DNA of 55,171 bases, from NCBI GenBank assembly GCA_017406985.1, contig JAFQXL010000002.1, positions 1 through 55,171 of the forward strand, written 5' to 3'. Both the position numbers and the translations under genes were made by a program. A model generated the notes under the pieces. The model had not been told where the DNA came from, ran no database searches, and saw nothing but the letters and a program-made list of their open reading frames with translations. Positions 18,240 through 25,474 of this stretch are shown in pieces (position 1 is the stretch's first letter; each line of letters opens with the position of its first letter). Source of the DNA: Candidatus Saccharimonadota bacterium (GTDB lineage: Bacteria; Patescibacteriota; Saccharimonadia; Saccharimonadales; Saccharimonadaceae).

Positions 18240-19053
18240 AATTTTAGACGGAAAAGAACTTGCCGGTTTTATAAAAGAGCGCCAAAGTCGCTATGTAAAA
18301 ACTTTAAGGTCTAAAAAAATTAAGCCTTGTCTTTTAATTTTGCGCGATTCCGATAATCCGGTTATTTTAAAATATGTCGAACTAAAAAAACAATATGGCG
18401 AAGACATCGGCGTCAAAGTTATCGACGGCTTCTATCGAAATCTTTCAAAAGACATTATTAAAAAATATAACGAAGACAAGTCGATAAACGGGATTATTGT
18501 CCAGCTCCCTCTACTTGAAGATAAAAATACCGAAGAAATCGTCGGAGAAATCGCTCCCGAAAAAGATGTCGACGGTCTCGCGAATTATGAAAACAGGGAA
18601 GAAAATCGCGTTTTCGATTCGGCGACCGCAACCGCGATTAACTGGCTGCTCGCCGGACATAATATAAATCTCGAAGATAAAAAGATCGCGATTGTCGGGC
18701 GCGGAAAACTAGTCGGCGCTCCGCTAATTCGAATGTGGACAAATTCGGGTTATAGCCTCGAAGTTTTCCATCGCGGTTCCGACTTTAATAAATTAAAAGG
18801 TTTCGACATTATCGTTACCGCAACCGGAAATCCTCATCTTATTACGAGCGAAATGATTAAACCTGGCACCGTCGTTGTCGACGCCGGAACCGCGAGTGAA
18901 GGCGGACATCTCGTCGGTGATATAAACGACGAAATCCGAAATCGTGAAGATTTAACCGCGATTACCCCTAAATTCGGCGGCGTCGGCCCGCTTACCGTTT
19001 CCGTTCTTTTCGAAGACGTCTTAAAAGCCGCAGAAAATCAGTCAAAAGCTTAA
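18232..19053 (+). CDS. folD: methylenetetrahydrofolate dehydrogenase/cyclohydrolase
   Basis: A 273-aa bifunctional enzyme interconverting methylene- and formyl-tetrahydrofolate. Visible are 'YVELKKQYGEDIGV' (containing the YxxxK catalytic pattern), 'NGIIVQLPL', 'PEKDVDGL', the NAD(P)-binding 'IAIVGRGKLVGAPL' (usually GxSxxVG; here GRGKLVG) and 'KFGGVGPLTVSVL', a variant of the family PGGVGPMT. It begins inside the last codons of murB, so translation is coupled. The pairing of murB and folD has no obvious metabolic logic. Confidence 0.93.
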   Translation: MTKILDGKELAGFIKERQSRYVKTLRSKKIKPCLLILRDSDNPVILKYVELKKQYGEDIGVKVIDGFYRNLSKDIIKKYNEDKSINGIIVQLPLLEDKNTEEIVGEIAPEKDVDGLANYENREENRVFDSATATAINWLLAGHNINLEDKKIAIVGRGKLVGAPLIRMWTNSGYSLEVFHRGSDFNKLKGFDIIVTATGNPHLITSEMIKPGTVVVDAGTASEGGHLVGDINDEIRNREDLTAITPKFGGVGPLTVSVLFEDVLKAAENQSKA

Positions 19054-19074
19054 GAAATATGTTACAATTAAACT

Positions 19075-19458
19075 ATGTTAAGCGCAGGTTTAATTTCTTG
19101 GTGGTATAAAGACGGTTTTAAACTTTTTGCCGAGAAAATCTGGACTAAACTCGGCGATACGGTCGACTTTTTCTCGATTGGCTCGCTTCTTGGAACGCTC
19201 TTCGCTCCTTATCGCCAAATTTCCGCGAACGCTTCTGGAACTTCGATTGACGCTAAATTTATGGCCTTTCTAGACCGTTTAGTTTCGCGTCTCGTCGGCG
19301 GTGTCGCGCGAATCGGAATTATTATCTTTGGAATTATCGTTATATTTTTACAACTTATTGTTTCTTTAGTTAGTTTAATTTTCTGGCCGCTCCTACCGGT
19401 TATCCCGATTATTTGTATTTTCTTAAGCTTTTCTGGAGTAACGATATGGCTGAAATAA
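19075..19458 (+). CDS. small membrane protein, unknown
   Basis: A 127-aa protein whose C-terminal 60 residues are almost entirely hydrophobic (two long segments from about residue 75), preceded by an amphipathic region beginning 'GLISWWYKDGFKLFAEKIW'. The promoter TGTTACAAT ends 6 nt before the ATG (leaderless). It overlaps the start of the Clp-like ATPase by 13 nt and is followed by another membrane protein, so the three probably form one membrane-associated unit. No family was recognised. Confidence 0.75.
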   Translation: MLSAGLISWWYKDGFKLFAEKIWTKLGDTVDFFSIGSLLGTLFAPYRQISANASGTSIDAKFMAFLDRLVSRLVGGVARIGIIIFGIIVIFLQLIVSLVSLIFWPLLPVIPIICIFLSFSGVTIWLK

Positions 19459-21848
19459 ACCGTTATAATAAAAACTCTACTCGTGCGAAATATGCTCGGC
19501 TCGGTCGCGCGCTCGGCGTTCCGCTAATCTCTAAATTACTCTTTTTAATTTTTCTTTTAGCGCTAGTTTTCGGCGGGATTTTAGTCTTTTCTTGTAACTC
19601 GCTCGGTTGGCTCGCAATCGGCGTCGCGGATCTTCTTTTAGTCTTACTAATTTATATAAATCTTCTCTTTAAAAAAGTCCCGCTCGGGAAAACCGAAGAT
19701 ATAAACGATATTTTATCTAGTAATATTCTTTCTATCCTCGGAAGCGATCCTACTCCGAGTAAAATCGCAAAAAGCTTAATCGAAACTCGTTCTGGGCGTT
19801 TTCTCGCGCTCCGCTTCGGAATTATTCCGCGCCTCCTAGAAGGCGTCGCAAACGACCTTCCGGACGATATGACGCCGATTTTTAAAACTGCCCGAAAAAT
19901 CGCTAAAAAAATTAACGCGAGCCAAATTTCCGGCGGAATTATCGCAATTGCGATTATCGAAAATCATCCGAACTGCGAAGAAATTTTATCGCGCATGCGC
20001 CTCGACCTAAACGATTTATACGAGGGAATTACTTGGTATAATTATCTTCACGGCCTCGTTAAAAACTCAAAGAAAAAACGTCGCGACGGCGGAATCGCGC
20101 GAGACTTTACTTTTGGATTTACCCCGCTTCTTTCGCGTTTCGGACAAAACATTTCCGCTTCTCGAAGCGGAACAATGAAGACACAACTTTTCCGCGCCTC
20201 GAACCAAGAAGCTCTTACTCAGATGGTTGATATTTTCAGTAAATCCGGTCGTCAGAACGTCGCTTTAATCGGTCCAGACGGCTCCGGTCGCTCGACTATC
20301 GTTAATGCTTTTTCCGAGCTTCTTCTCGATGCTAACTCGAAAATCTCTAAGAATCTAAAATATCGTCAAATCTTTAAGCTCGACGCCGGCGCGCTCCTTA
20401 GCGGAACGACAAAACAAGGCGATATTGAACGTCTCGTTACCGAGCTTTTAAACGAGGCTTATTCCGCGAAAAATATTATTATTTACCTAAATAACGCGCA
20501 TCTTTTCTTCGAAGACGGCGTCGGCTCGGTTAATATTTCGAATCTCCTCCTTCCGGTGATTGAAGCTGGACGTCTTCGTATGATTTTAAGTCTCGACGAA
20601 CAAAAGTTCCTCGAAATTTCCGCGAAAAATCCGAGCTTCGCGAACGCCTTAAATAAAATCATGGTCGGTCCGAGCAGTGAAGAAGAAACGATTAAAATTA
20701 TGGAAGACCAGGTTCCGTTTCTCGAGTTTAAACATAAAGTTACCTTTACTTATTGGGCACTCAAAGAGGCTTATCGTCTCGGCGACCGTTACGTAAAAGA
20801 CCTCGCTATGCCGGGGAAAGCGATTCGCGTTCTCGAAGATTCCGCTAGATATGCTAAAGACGGTCTCGTTTTCGGCGAATCCGTCTCGGAAGCGATTGAA
20901 AAATCCGAGGGAATAAAGCTCCAGGCTTCGACCGATACTTTCGAAGAAAAAGATAAACTCTTAAACCTTGAAAACTTAATCCACGAGCGTATGATCGACC
21001 AAGAGCCGGCAGTCCACGCCGTCTCAGATGCGCTTCGTCGCGCGGCGACCGGCGTTCGAAACGAAAATAAGCCGATCGGAACTTATCTCTTCCTCGGCCC
21101 GACTGGCGTCGGGAAAACTGAACTAGCAAAAGCTCTCTCTAGCGTCTATTTTAACGGCGAGTCGGAAATTATCCGTATCGACATGAACGAATATGTCGAA
21201 AGTTCGGACGTAAATCGCTTAATCGCCGAAGGCTCAAGCGACGCAATGTCTCTTACCGCTCAAGTCCAAAAACACCCGTTCTCGGTCGTCCTCCTCGACG
21301 AAATCGAAAAGGCCTCGCCTCAAGTCTTAACGACCTTGCTTCAGATGCTTGACGAAGGAATTTTAAGAGATACAAAAAACCGCGAAATCTCTTTTCGCGA
21401 CGCAATTATTATCTGTACTTCGAACGCCGGCGCCGATATTATCCGCGAAAAAATTAGAAGCGGCGAAAATTACGAAACTTTAAGAAGTGAAATTATAAAT
21501 AGCCTAATCGAGAATCGCGATTTTAAGCCAGAGTTCTTAAACCGCTTCGACGAAATCTGTCTCTTTAAACCGCTTTCTAAAGACGATTTAATTAAGATTT
21601 GTGACCTCTTAATCGCTGGCGTTAATAAAACCCTCTCTCCTCAAAAAATCTCTGTTTCGCTCGAACCGGAAGCAAAAGAACTCTTAATCGAAGCCGGCTA
21701 TGATCCTTTACTTGGCGCACGCCCGATGCGTCGTATCGTTAGTAAAACCGTTGAAAATATCGTCGCTAAAGCGAGCTTAAGAGGAGAGATCTCGTCTGGC
21801 TCGACTTTGAATATTACTAAAGCTAAAATTGAGGAGGAATTAAAATGA
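19446..21848 (+). CDS. membrane-anchored Clp-type AAA+ ATPase
   Basis: An 800-aa protein from the ATG at 19446 (GGAG 7 nt upstream). It has two N-terminal transmembrane segments (about 30-76), a helical region resembling Clp N-domain repeats (about 90-205) and two AAA+ modules. The first is degenerate: P-loop 'GPDGSGRST' (276-284) has Arg for Lys, and the Walker B position reads 'IIIYLNNAH' with no Asp-Glu. The second is intact, with 'GPTGVGKTE' (551), 'VVLLDEIEKA' (Asp-Glu near 618) and a sensor 'TSNAG', plus a ClpB-type C-terminal small domain. It probably unfolds or remodels proteins at the membrane. No IGF/IGL loop for a ClpP partner was recognised. Its end overlaps the next gene by 4 nt. 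Confidence 0.9.
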   Translation: MAEINRYNKNSTRAKYARLGRALGVPLISKLLFLIFLLALVFGGILVFSCNSLGWLAIGVADLLLVLLIYINLLFKKVPLGKTEDINDILSSNILSILGSDPTPSKIAKSLIETRSGRFLALRFGIIPRLLEGVANDLPDDMTPIFKTARKIAKKINASQISGGIIAIAIIENHPNCEEILSRMRLDLNDLYEGITWYNYLHGLVKNSKKKRRDGGIARDFTFGFTPLLSRFGQNISASRSGTMKTQLFRASNQEALTQMVDIFSKSGRQNVALIGPDGSGRSTIVNAFSELLLDANSKISKNLKYRQIFKLDAGALLSGTTKQGDIERLVTELLNEAYSAKNIIIYLNNAHLFFEDGVGSVNISNLLLPVIEAGRLRMILSLDEQKFLEISAKNPSFANALNKIMVGPSSEEETIKIMEDQVPFLEFKHKVTFTYWALKEAYRLGDRYVKDLAMPGKAIRVLEDSARYAKDGLVFGESVSEAIEKSEGIKLQASTDTFEEKDKLLNLENLIHERMIDQEPAVHAVSDALRRAATGVRNENKPIGTYLFLGPTGVGKTELAKALSSVYFNGESEIIRIDMNEYVESSDVNRLIAEGSSDAMSLTAQVQKHPFSVVLLDEIEKASPQVLTTLLQMLDEGILRDTKNREISFRDAIIICTSNAGADIIREKIRSGENYETLRSEIINSLIENRDFKPEFLNRFDEICLFKPLSKDDLIKICDLLIAGVNKTLSPQKISVSLEPEAKELLIEAGYDPLLGARPMRRIVSKTVENIVAKASLRGEISSGSTLNITKAKIEEELK

Positions 21849-22420
21849 GACGCGCCGTTATTATCTTTATTATAACTTTTCTCGGCATTCTCTTTATGCA
21901 TAACATTACCGGTCTTGCCGGGATAAATCTAAACTTTTCTATCTCGAAATATGTCGGCCTCTCTTCGTTCTCGAGCGTCGCTTTTCTAATCTCGAACTCG
22001 ATTGTCGCCTATATTATCTGGCGCGAGCTCAGTAAAGTCTCTCTAAAAAAGTTTCAGCGTCGCTTAATCGCTTTTATTGTTATCTGTCTAATTGGTCTCT
22101 CGATTTGTCCAATCGGACTTTATGATTATATTGTTCCCGAACCGGTTATTCTCGGCCGAACTCCAATTTCATTCCTTCATGTCGTCTTCTCTCGCGCAAT
22201 GTTCGTCGCTATGGCGGGCTTTTCCGCTTACACTTTCTATCTAAACGACTTTAAACGAAAATATAAGAGTATAACGACAAAAGTCTCGCTCGCTTTCGTC
22301 GCGTATGCCGTAGCCTGTATCGCCTGTTATCTCTTCTTTCCGGATTTCTTCTGGAGTTTCGACTTAATTATTGAAAGTGTCTATCTTCTCGGCTTTTTCG
22401 CCGTCCTCCTAACACTCTAA
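21845..22420 (+). CDS. multi-pass membrane protein, unknown
   Basis: A 191-aa protein with about six hydrophobic segments and short basic loops ('KKFQRRLIAF', 'LNDFKRKYKSITTK'). It starts within the last codons of the Clp-like ATPase (ATGA overlap, with GAGGAG just upstream), so it is co-translated with it and could be its membrane partner or substrate. It resembles small DUF998-like integral proteins in layout only; no family was recognised. Confidence 0.75.
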   Translation: MRRAVIIFIITFLGILFMHNITGLAGINLNFSISKYVGLSSFSSVAFLISNSIVAYIIWRELSKVSLKKFQRRLIAFIVICLIGLSICPIGLYDYIVPEPVILGRTPISFLHVVFSRAMFVAMAGFSAYTFYLNDFKRKYKSITTKVSLAFVAYAVACIACYLFFPDFFWSFDLIIESVYLLGFFAVLLTL

Positions 22421-22423
22421 CTG

Positions 22424-22452
22424 TTGACAAAAACTATATAGTATGCTATAAT
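22424..22452 (+). promoter_or_regulatory. near-consensus sigma-70 promoter
   Basis: TTGACA (22424-22429), a 17-nt spacer ending in TGC, and TATAAT (22447-22452) give perfect -35, extended -10 and -10 elements. Transcription would begin near 22459, about 80 nt before pth, although pth has its own leaderless -10 box. The RNA would begin with the 10-bp hairpin at 22479-22502. Confidence 0.85.
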
Positions 22453-22478
22453 AAAAACATAAAGGTTAACCAACGCAG

Positions 22479-22502
22479 ATACACCTCTACCAAGAGGTGT
22501 AT
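22479..22502 (+). other. perfect 10-bp hairpin in pth upstream region
   Basis: ATACACCTCT and AGAGGTGTAT pair around an ACCA loop. It is followed by TTCCGTTTCTTG instead of a clean T run, so termination is possible but weak. It lies between a consensus promoter and the separate pth promoter. Confidence 0.6.
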
Positions 22503-22537
22503 TTCCGTTTCTTGAAGAAAAATGTTATAATAATTTT

Positions 22538-23053
22538 ATGAAACTAATTGTCGGCTTCGGAAATCCCGGAAATCAATATAACTTTACGCGCCATAACTTC
22601 GGTTTTCTCTCTCTTGATTTTTATTTTAAAATTAAAAACCTAAACTGGGAGAAAAACCCAAAATTTAACGCTCTTTGGAAAAAAGACGGCGATAAAATTT
22701 TTGTAAAGCCTCAAACTTTCTATAACGAAATCGGAACTAGTGTTCAGGCTTTTAAGAACTTCTATAAAGTCGAAAATAAGGATATTTTAGTTATCTGTGA
22801 CGATTTTAATCTCGATTTCGGGACGCTCCGCGAGCGCAAAAGGGGAAGCGCCGGCGGAAATAACGGCCTAAAATCAACTATCGAAAAACTCGGAACCGAA
22901 GATTTCCCACGTCTTCGCGTCGGAACAGCGAACGACGCCCTTCGCCGAAAAATCGGCGATACTGACTTCGTTCTCGGGAAATTTACCGAAGAAGAACGCG
23001 AAAAACTCCCTGAAATCCTTAAAGAAATCTCCGATAAAATCGATATTTTTTAG
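22538..23053 (+). CDS. pth: peptidyl-tRNA hydrolase
   Basis: A 171-aa enzyme releasing tRNA from stalled peptidyl-tRNA. The family residues are present: Asn9 in 'GFGNPG', catalytic His19 in 'TRHNFGF', Asn63 in 'KPQTFYNEIG' and the Asp88 region 'VICDDFNLDFG', with 'SAGGNNGLKS' and 'FPRLRVG' following. It is slightly shorter than the E. coli protein at the C-terminus. TGTTATAAT ends 6 nt before the ATG, so the gene is leaderless even though a second, stronger promoter lies further upstream. It converges on dprA. Confidence 0.95.
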   Translation: MKLIVGFGNPGNQYNFTRHNFGFLSLDFYFKIKNLNWEKNPKFNALWKKDGDKIFVKPQTFYNEIGTSVQAFKNFYKVENKDILVICDDFNLDFGTLRERKRGSAGGNNGLKSTIEKLGTEDFPRLRVGTANDALRRKIGDTDFVLGKFTEEEREKLPEILKEISDKIDIF

Positions 23054-23095
23054 ATATTGCCGAGCGAGAGTCGAAAAATGCCAAGATGGACGGTT

Positions 23096-24049
23096 TTAAT
23101 GAGAAATAACCCATTGATTATTATCTAAACTACGAATTACCCCTTTAATTTCTAGCGTCGTTACCGCCGCCATAAACCTCGACGCGTCGAATTCCGAATC
23201 GATAAACGACCGGATAAAGAGTAGAATCTCTTCATTATATCTAACTCCCGAATTAATCGCTTTAACGACTGCCTCTTCATCCGGATTGTCGATTAGCCTT
23301 TTCGAGGTTAAATTTTTAATAACCGACCGCTTCTTCGGTTTTTTAAATAATATCGCTAAAACATCGTCCGCCGAAAGATAAGCCGAAACTCCCTTATTAA
23401 ATAATCTGTTACACCCTCTCGACATCTGTCGATTTAAATCCCCAGGAACTGCAAAAACCGGTACCCCTTGAGAAAGTGCGTGTCCCGCCGTATTTAAAGA
23501 ACCCGACTTTATATCCGCCTCGACAACAATTACCGCATCCGCCACTCCCGAAATTAGCCGGTTTCGCTTTAAGAAACTATCTGTCTTCATCCGGCATTCT
23601 AATAAATCTCTCGGACCATATTCCGAAAAAACCGCCCCTCCAGATTTTAAAATCCGCGAAAAAAGCTCTCGATTTTGCGGCGGATAGCTATTTGTTATTT
23701 CTGTCCCGAGAAACGCAATCGTCTTCCCCTTGACCGAAAGCGCGCCCTTATGCGCCGCCGCGTCTATCCCCGCCGCTAACCCCGAAACAATAATAACTCC
23801 TCTCGAAGCTAGCTCCGCCGCCGCTTTATAGGCGATCGCCTCCCCGTAAGGCGTCATTTTTCTCGCCCCGACAATAGCCACCGTCTTCGGCCTCCCGACG
23901 CCCTCTTCCGGAAACCGCGTCGAGACCTCCGTCTCTCCATCAAATTCCGGAATTTCGCCCCAATAAAACAGTTTTTTCGGCTTATTTTCTAGATATTCTA
24001 ACCGCGCTAAATAGGGCGAATTTTTCGGCTCTACCTCTTTATATTCCAT
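23096..24049 (-). CDS. dprA: DNA processing protein DprA
   Basis: A 317-aa Rossmann-fold protein that loads RecA on incoming single-stranded DNA during transformation. Motifs include 'TVAIVGARKMTPYG', 'IVSGLAAGIDAAAHKGAL', 'TIAFLGTEI', 'FSEYGP', 'FLKRNRLISGVADAVIVVEA' and 'SGSLNTAGHALSQGVPVFAV'. The C-terminal region (about 240-317) has a winged-helix-like stretch. AAGGAG lies before the start. Its presence suggests natural DNA uptake, plausible for an organism with little nucleotide synthesis. Confidence 0.95.
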   Translation of the reverse strand: MEYKEVEPKNSPYLARLEYLENKPKKLFYWGEIPEFDGETEVSTRFPEEGVGRPKTVAIVGARKMTPYGEAIAYKAAAELASRGVIIVSGLAAGIDAAAHKGALSVKGKTIAFLGTEITNSYPPQNRELFSRILKSGGAVFSEYGPRDLLECRMKTDSFLKRNRLISGVADAVIVVEADIKSGSLNTAGHALSQGVPVFAVPGDLNRQMSRGCNRLFNKGVSAYLSADDVLAILFKKPKKRSVIKNLTSKRLIDNPDEEAVVKAINSGVRYNEEILLFIRSFIDSEFDASRFMAAVTTLEIKGVIRSLDNNQWVISH

Positions 24050-24111
24050 ACCATACTCCTTATGTTTATATTGTATAATAGTTGATTTTTTGAAATAAAG
24101 TCTAAAAAGTG

Positions 24112-24140
24112 TTGACTTTATTTTTCCGATATGGTATAAT
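24112..24140 (+). promoter_or_regulatory. promoter of structured RNA
   Basis: TTGACT (24112-24117), a 17-nt spacer ending in TGG, and TATAAT (24135-24140). No open frame follows; the transcript would run into the folded region 24147-24518. Confidence 0.8.
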
Positions 24141-24146
24141 AAAGAC

Positions 24147-24518
24147 AGTTAGAGGCTATAAGTGAATATGAAAATATCCCTACCTCTATACCGCACCTAA
24201 ATAAGTCATAATTTCTGGTATTATTATACCAGAAGTTGCGTGTTCTTAAAACCCTTTCGGCTCATAAATTGTCTTTTTCTATCGTTTATGAGAGATATAG
24301 TATTACCTCCACTATGAAAGGAATGTTTAAGAACATAGCAACCCCTATAACCGGCGGGCCCCAATTTGTGTGAGGTGGGTCACGCTTCCGGGGTTCTCCC
24401 GGTGTCACTAAAAAGAGATGTGTTATAGGGATTACAAAGAGCCTCTAGTTGGAGTTAAGAAAAATAGGCGATGCCCACCCTTGCCTAAGTTATCTTAGCT
24501 CCAACCAGAGGCTTTTTG
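24147..24518 (+). ncRNA. probable structured RNA, family unidentified
   Basis: A gene-free stretch of about 370 nt with its own promoter and a terminator. Visible long-range and local pairings are TGTTCTTAAA (24241) with TTTAAGAACA (24326), CTCATAAA (24261) with TTTATGAG (24285), TCTGGTAT with ATACCAGA around 24214-24233, CCCTATAAC (24343) with GTTATAGGG (24422), CCGGG/CCCGG around 24388-24402, and the terminal stem 24440-24460 with 24494-24512 ending in a T run. The 5' end (TAGAGGCT, 24150) can also pair with AGCCTCTA (24440), competing with the terminal stem. The hallmarks of RNase P RNA, tmRNA and SRP RNA were looked for and not found, but a divergent member is possible. No protein-coding frame is evident. 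Confidence 0.65.
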
Positions 24519-24544
24519 CTTTTTCTACAAAAACCTAGCGTAAG

Positions 24545-24580
24545 AAAAAGCCTTCAATCTCGCACGTTGAAGGCTTTTTT
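24545..24580. terminator. bidirectional terminator
   Basis: AAAAAGCCTTCAA and TTGAAGGCTTTTTT form a 13-bp stem flanked by A and T runs. It can end both the plus-strand RNA and the minus-strand secreted protein gene that stops at 24611. Confidence 0.85.
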
Positions 24581-24610
24581 GGACTTCTGGCGGTCCGAAA
24601 GGGAACTAAT

Positions 24611-25327
24611 TTATCTATCTGTATCGTAATCCGATATACTACTATAACTGTTCGTAACTGCCGTAACTAAAACCGAACCGTTATAAGTTCCTGCCGTTAA
24701 AGACGTATCGCCAGTCGCGCCGATTACTAAATTATTACACTCATAGTTAGTGCGCGCTACGCTATCGTCAGTCGTACAAGTCTTGCCGATAGTCGAGGCA
24801 GATTTATTAACCAAACGTGTTTTTACAGAAGACGTATTTACTGTTCCGTAAGCTTGAAGTGGATAGTAGGTCGAACCGTCCGAGCCCCACCCCCAAGTAT
24901 TATTAGTCGAGAATTTTCCGCCCGAAGAAATCGTCTGAGACGAAGAAATCGTTGAGAGATAAGACGAAGAAACTGTCTCGTGAGTTAATCTCGTGTTTCC
25001 GCCGTTCGTTCCGGTAATATAAACCGAATATCCCGAAGCATCGTTCGTCGAAACACCGATTATTCCCGTTCCCGAAGCGAACGTTCCGCTAGACGACGGA
25101 ACCGCCATACTAACGCTAATTTTATCTGGTGTAGCAAGCGAAATAACCGCCCCGACCGTTACTTCGACGGTCGTTGTGTCGCTACAAGTTGCTGCCGGAC
25201 AAGTATCCGCAAATGTGCTACTCGCCGCCCCGACTAAAACCGTCGAAGCTACAGCAGCTAGCCCTAAAACAGGCAAAGCGATAAGTTTATTACTTATCTT
25301 TCTGTGGTTTTTTATTTTATATCCCAC
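24611..25327 (-). CDS. secreted beta-rich surface protein
   Basis: A 238-aa protein assuming the GTG at 25325-25327 (AAGGGA upstream); other GTG/TTG codons lie further upstream, so the start is uncertain. A basic N-terminus and hydrophobic segment ('LIALPVLGLAAVASTVLVGA') form a signal peptide. The mature part is Ser/Thr/Gly-rich with a few Cys. Its pattern of a 'SMAVPSSSGTFASG' strand, 'GYSVYITGT', a 'NTWGWGSD' turn and a final 'AGTYNGSVLVTAV' strand also occurs, in the same order, in the N-terminal domain of the DGR target protein. The two probably share a surface-exposed domain. Its function is unknown. Confidence 0.75.
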   Translation of the reverse strand: MGYKIKNHRKISNKLIALPVLGLAAVASTVLVGAASSTFADTCPAATCSDTTTVEVTVGAVISLATPDKISVSMAVPSSSGTFASGTGIIGVSTNDASGYSVYITGTNGGNTRLTHETVSSSYLSTISSSQTISSGGKFSTNNTWGWGSDGSTYYPLQAYGTVNTSSVKTRLVNKSASTIGKTCTTDDSVARTNYECNNLVIGATGDTSLTAGTYNGSVLVTAVTNSYSSISDYDTDR

Positions 25328-25474
25328 GGTAATTTTCCCTTTCGTTGTCACCCCTCTAGTGACATTACCGCCAGAATAATCCAAACTCTATATTTAGTTT
25401 ACCACTAGCATTTCCAAAATGCAATACCTTTTTTGCTTGATTTTAAGCATAAATTATAATATATTATAAAAAGT

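Noticed and set aside
24147-24518. RNase P RNA, tmRNA or SRP RNA
   Set aside because: The conserved GGAAAGTCC, tRNA-like TTCGA/CCA end and SRP GGAAGG-type loops were looked for and not found. A divergent member cannot be fully excluded by eye.
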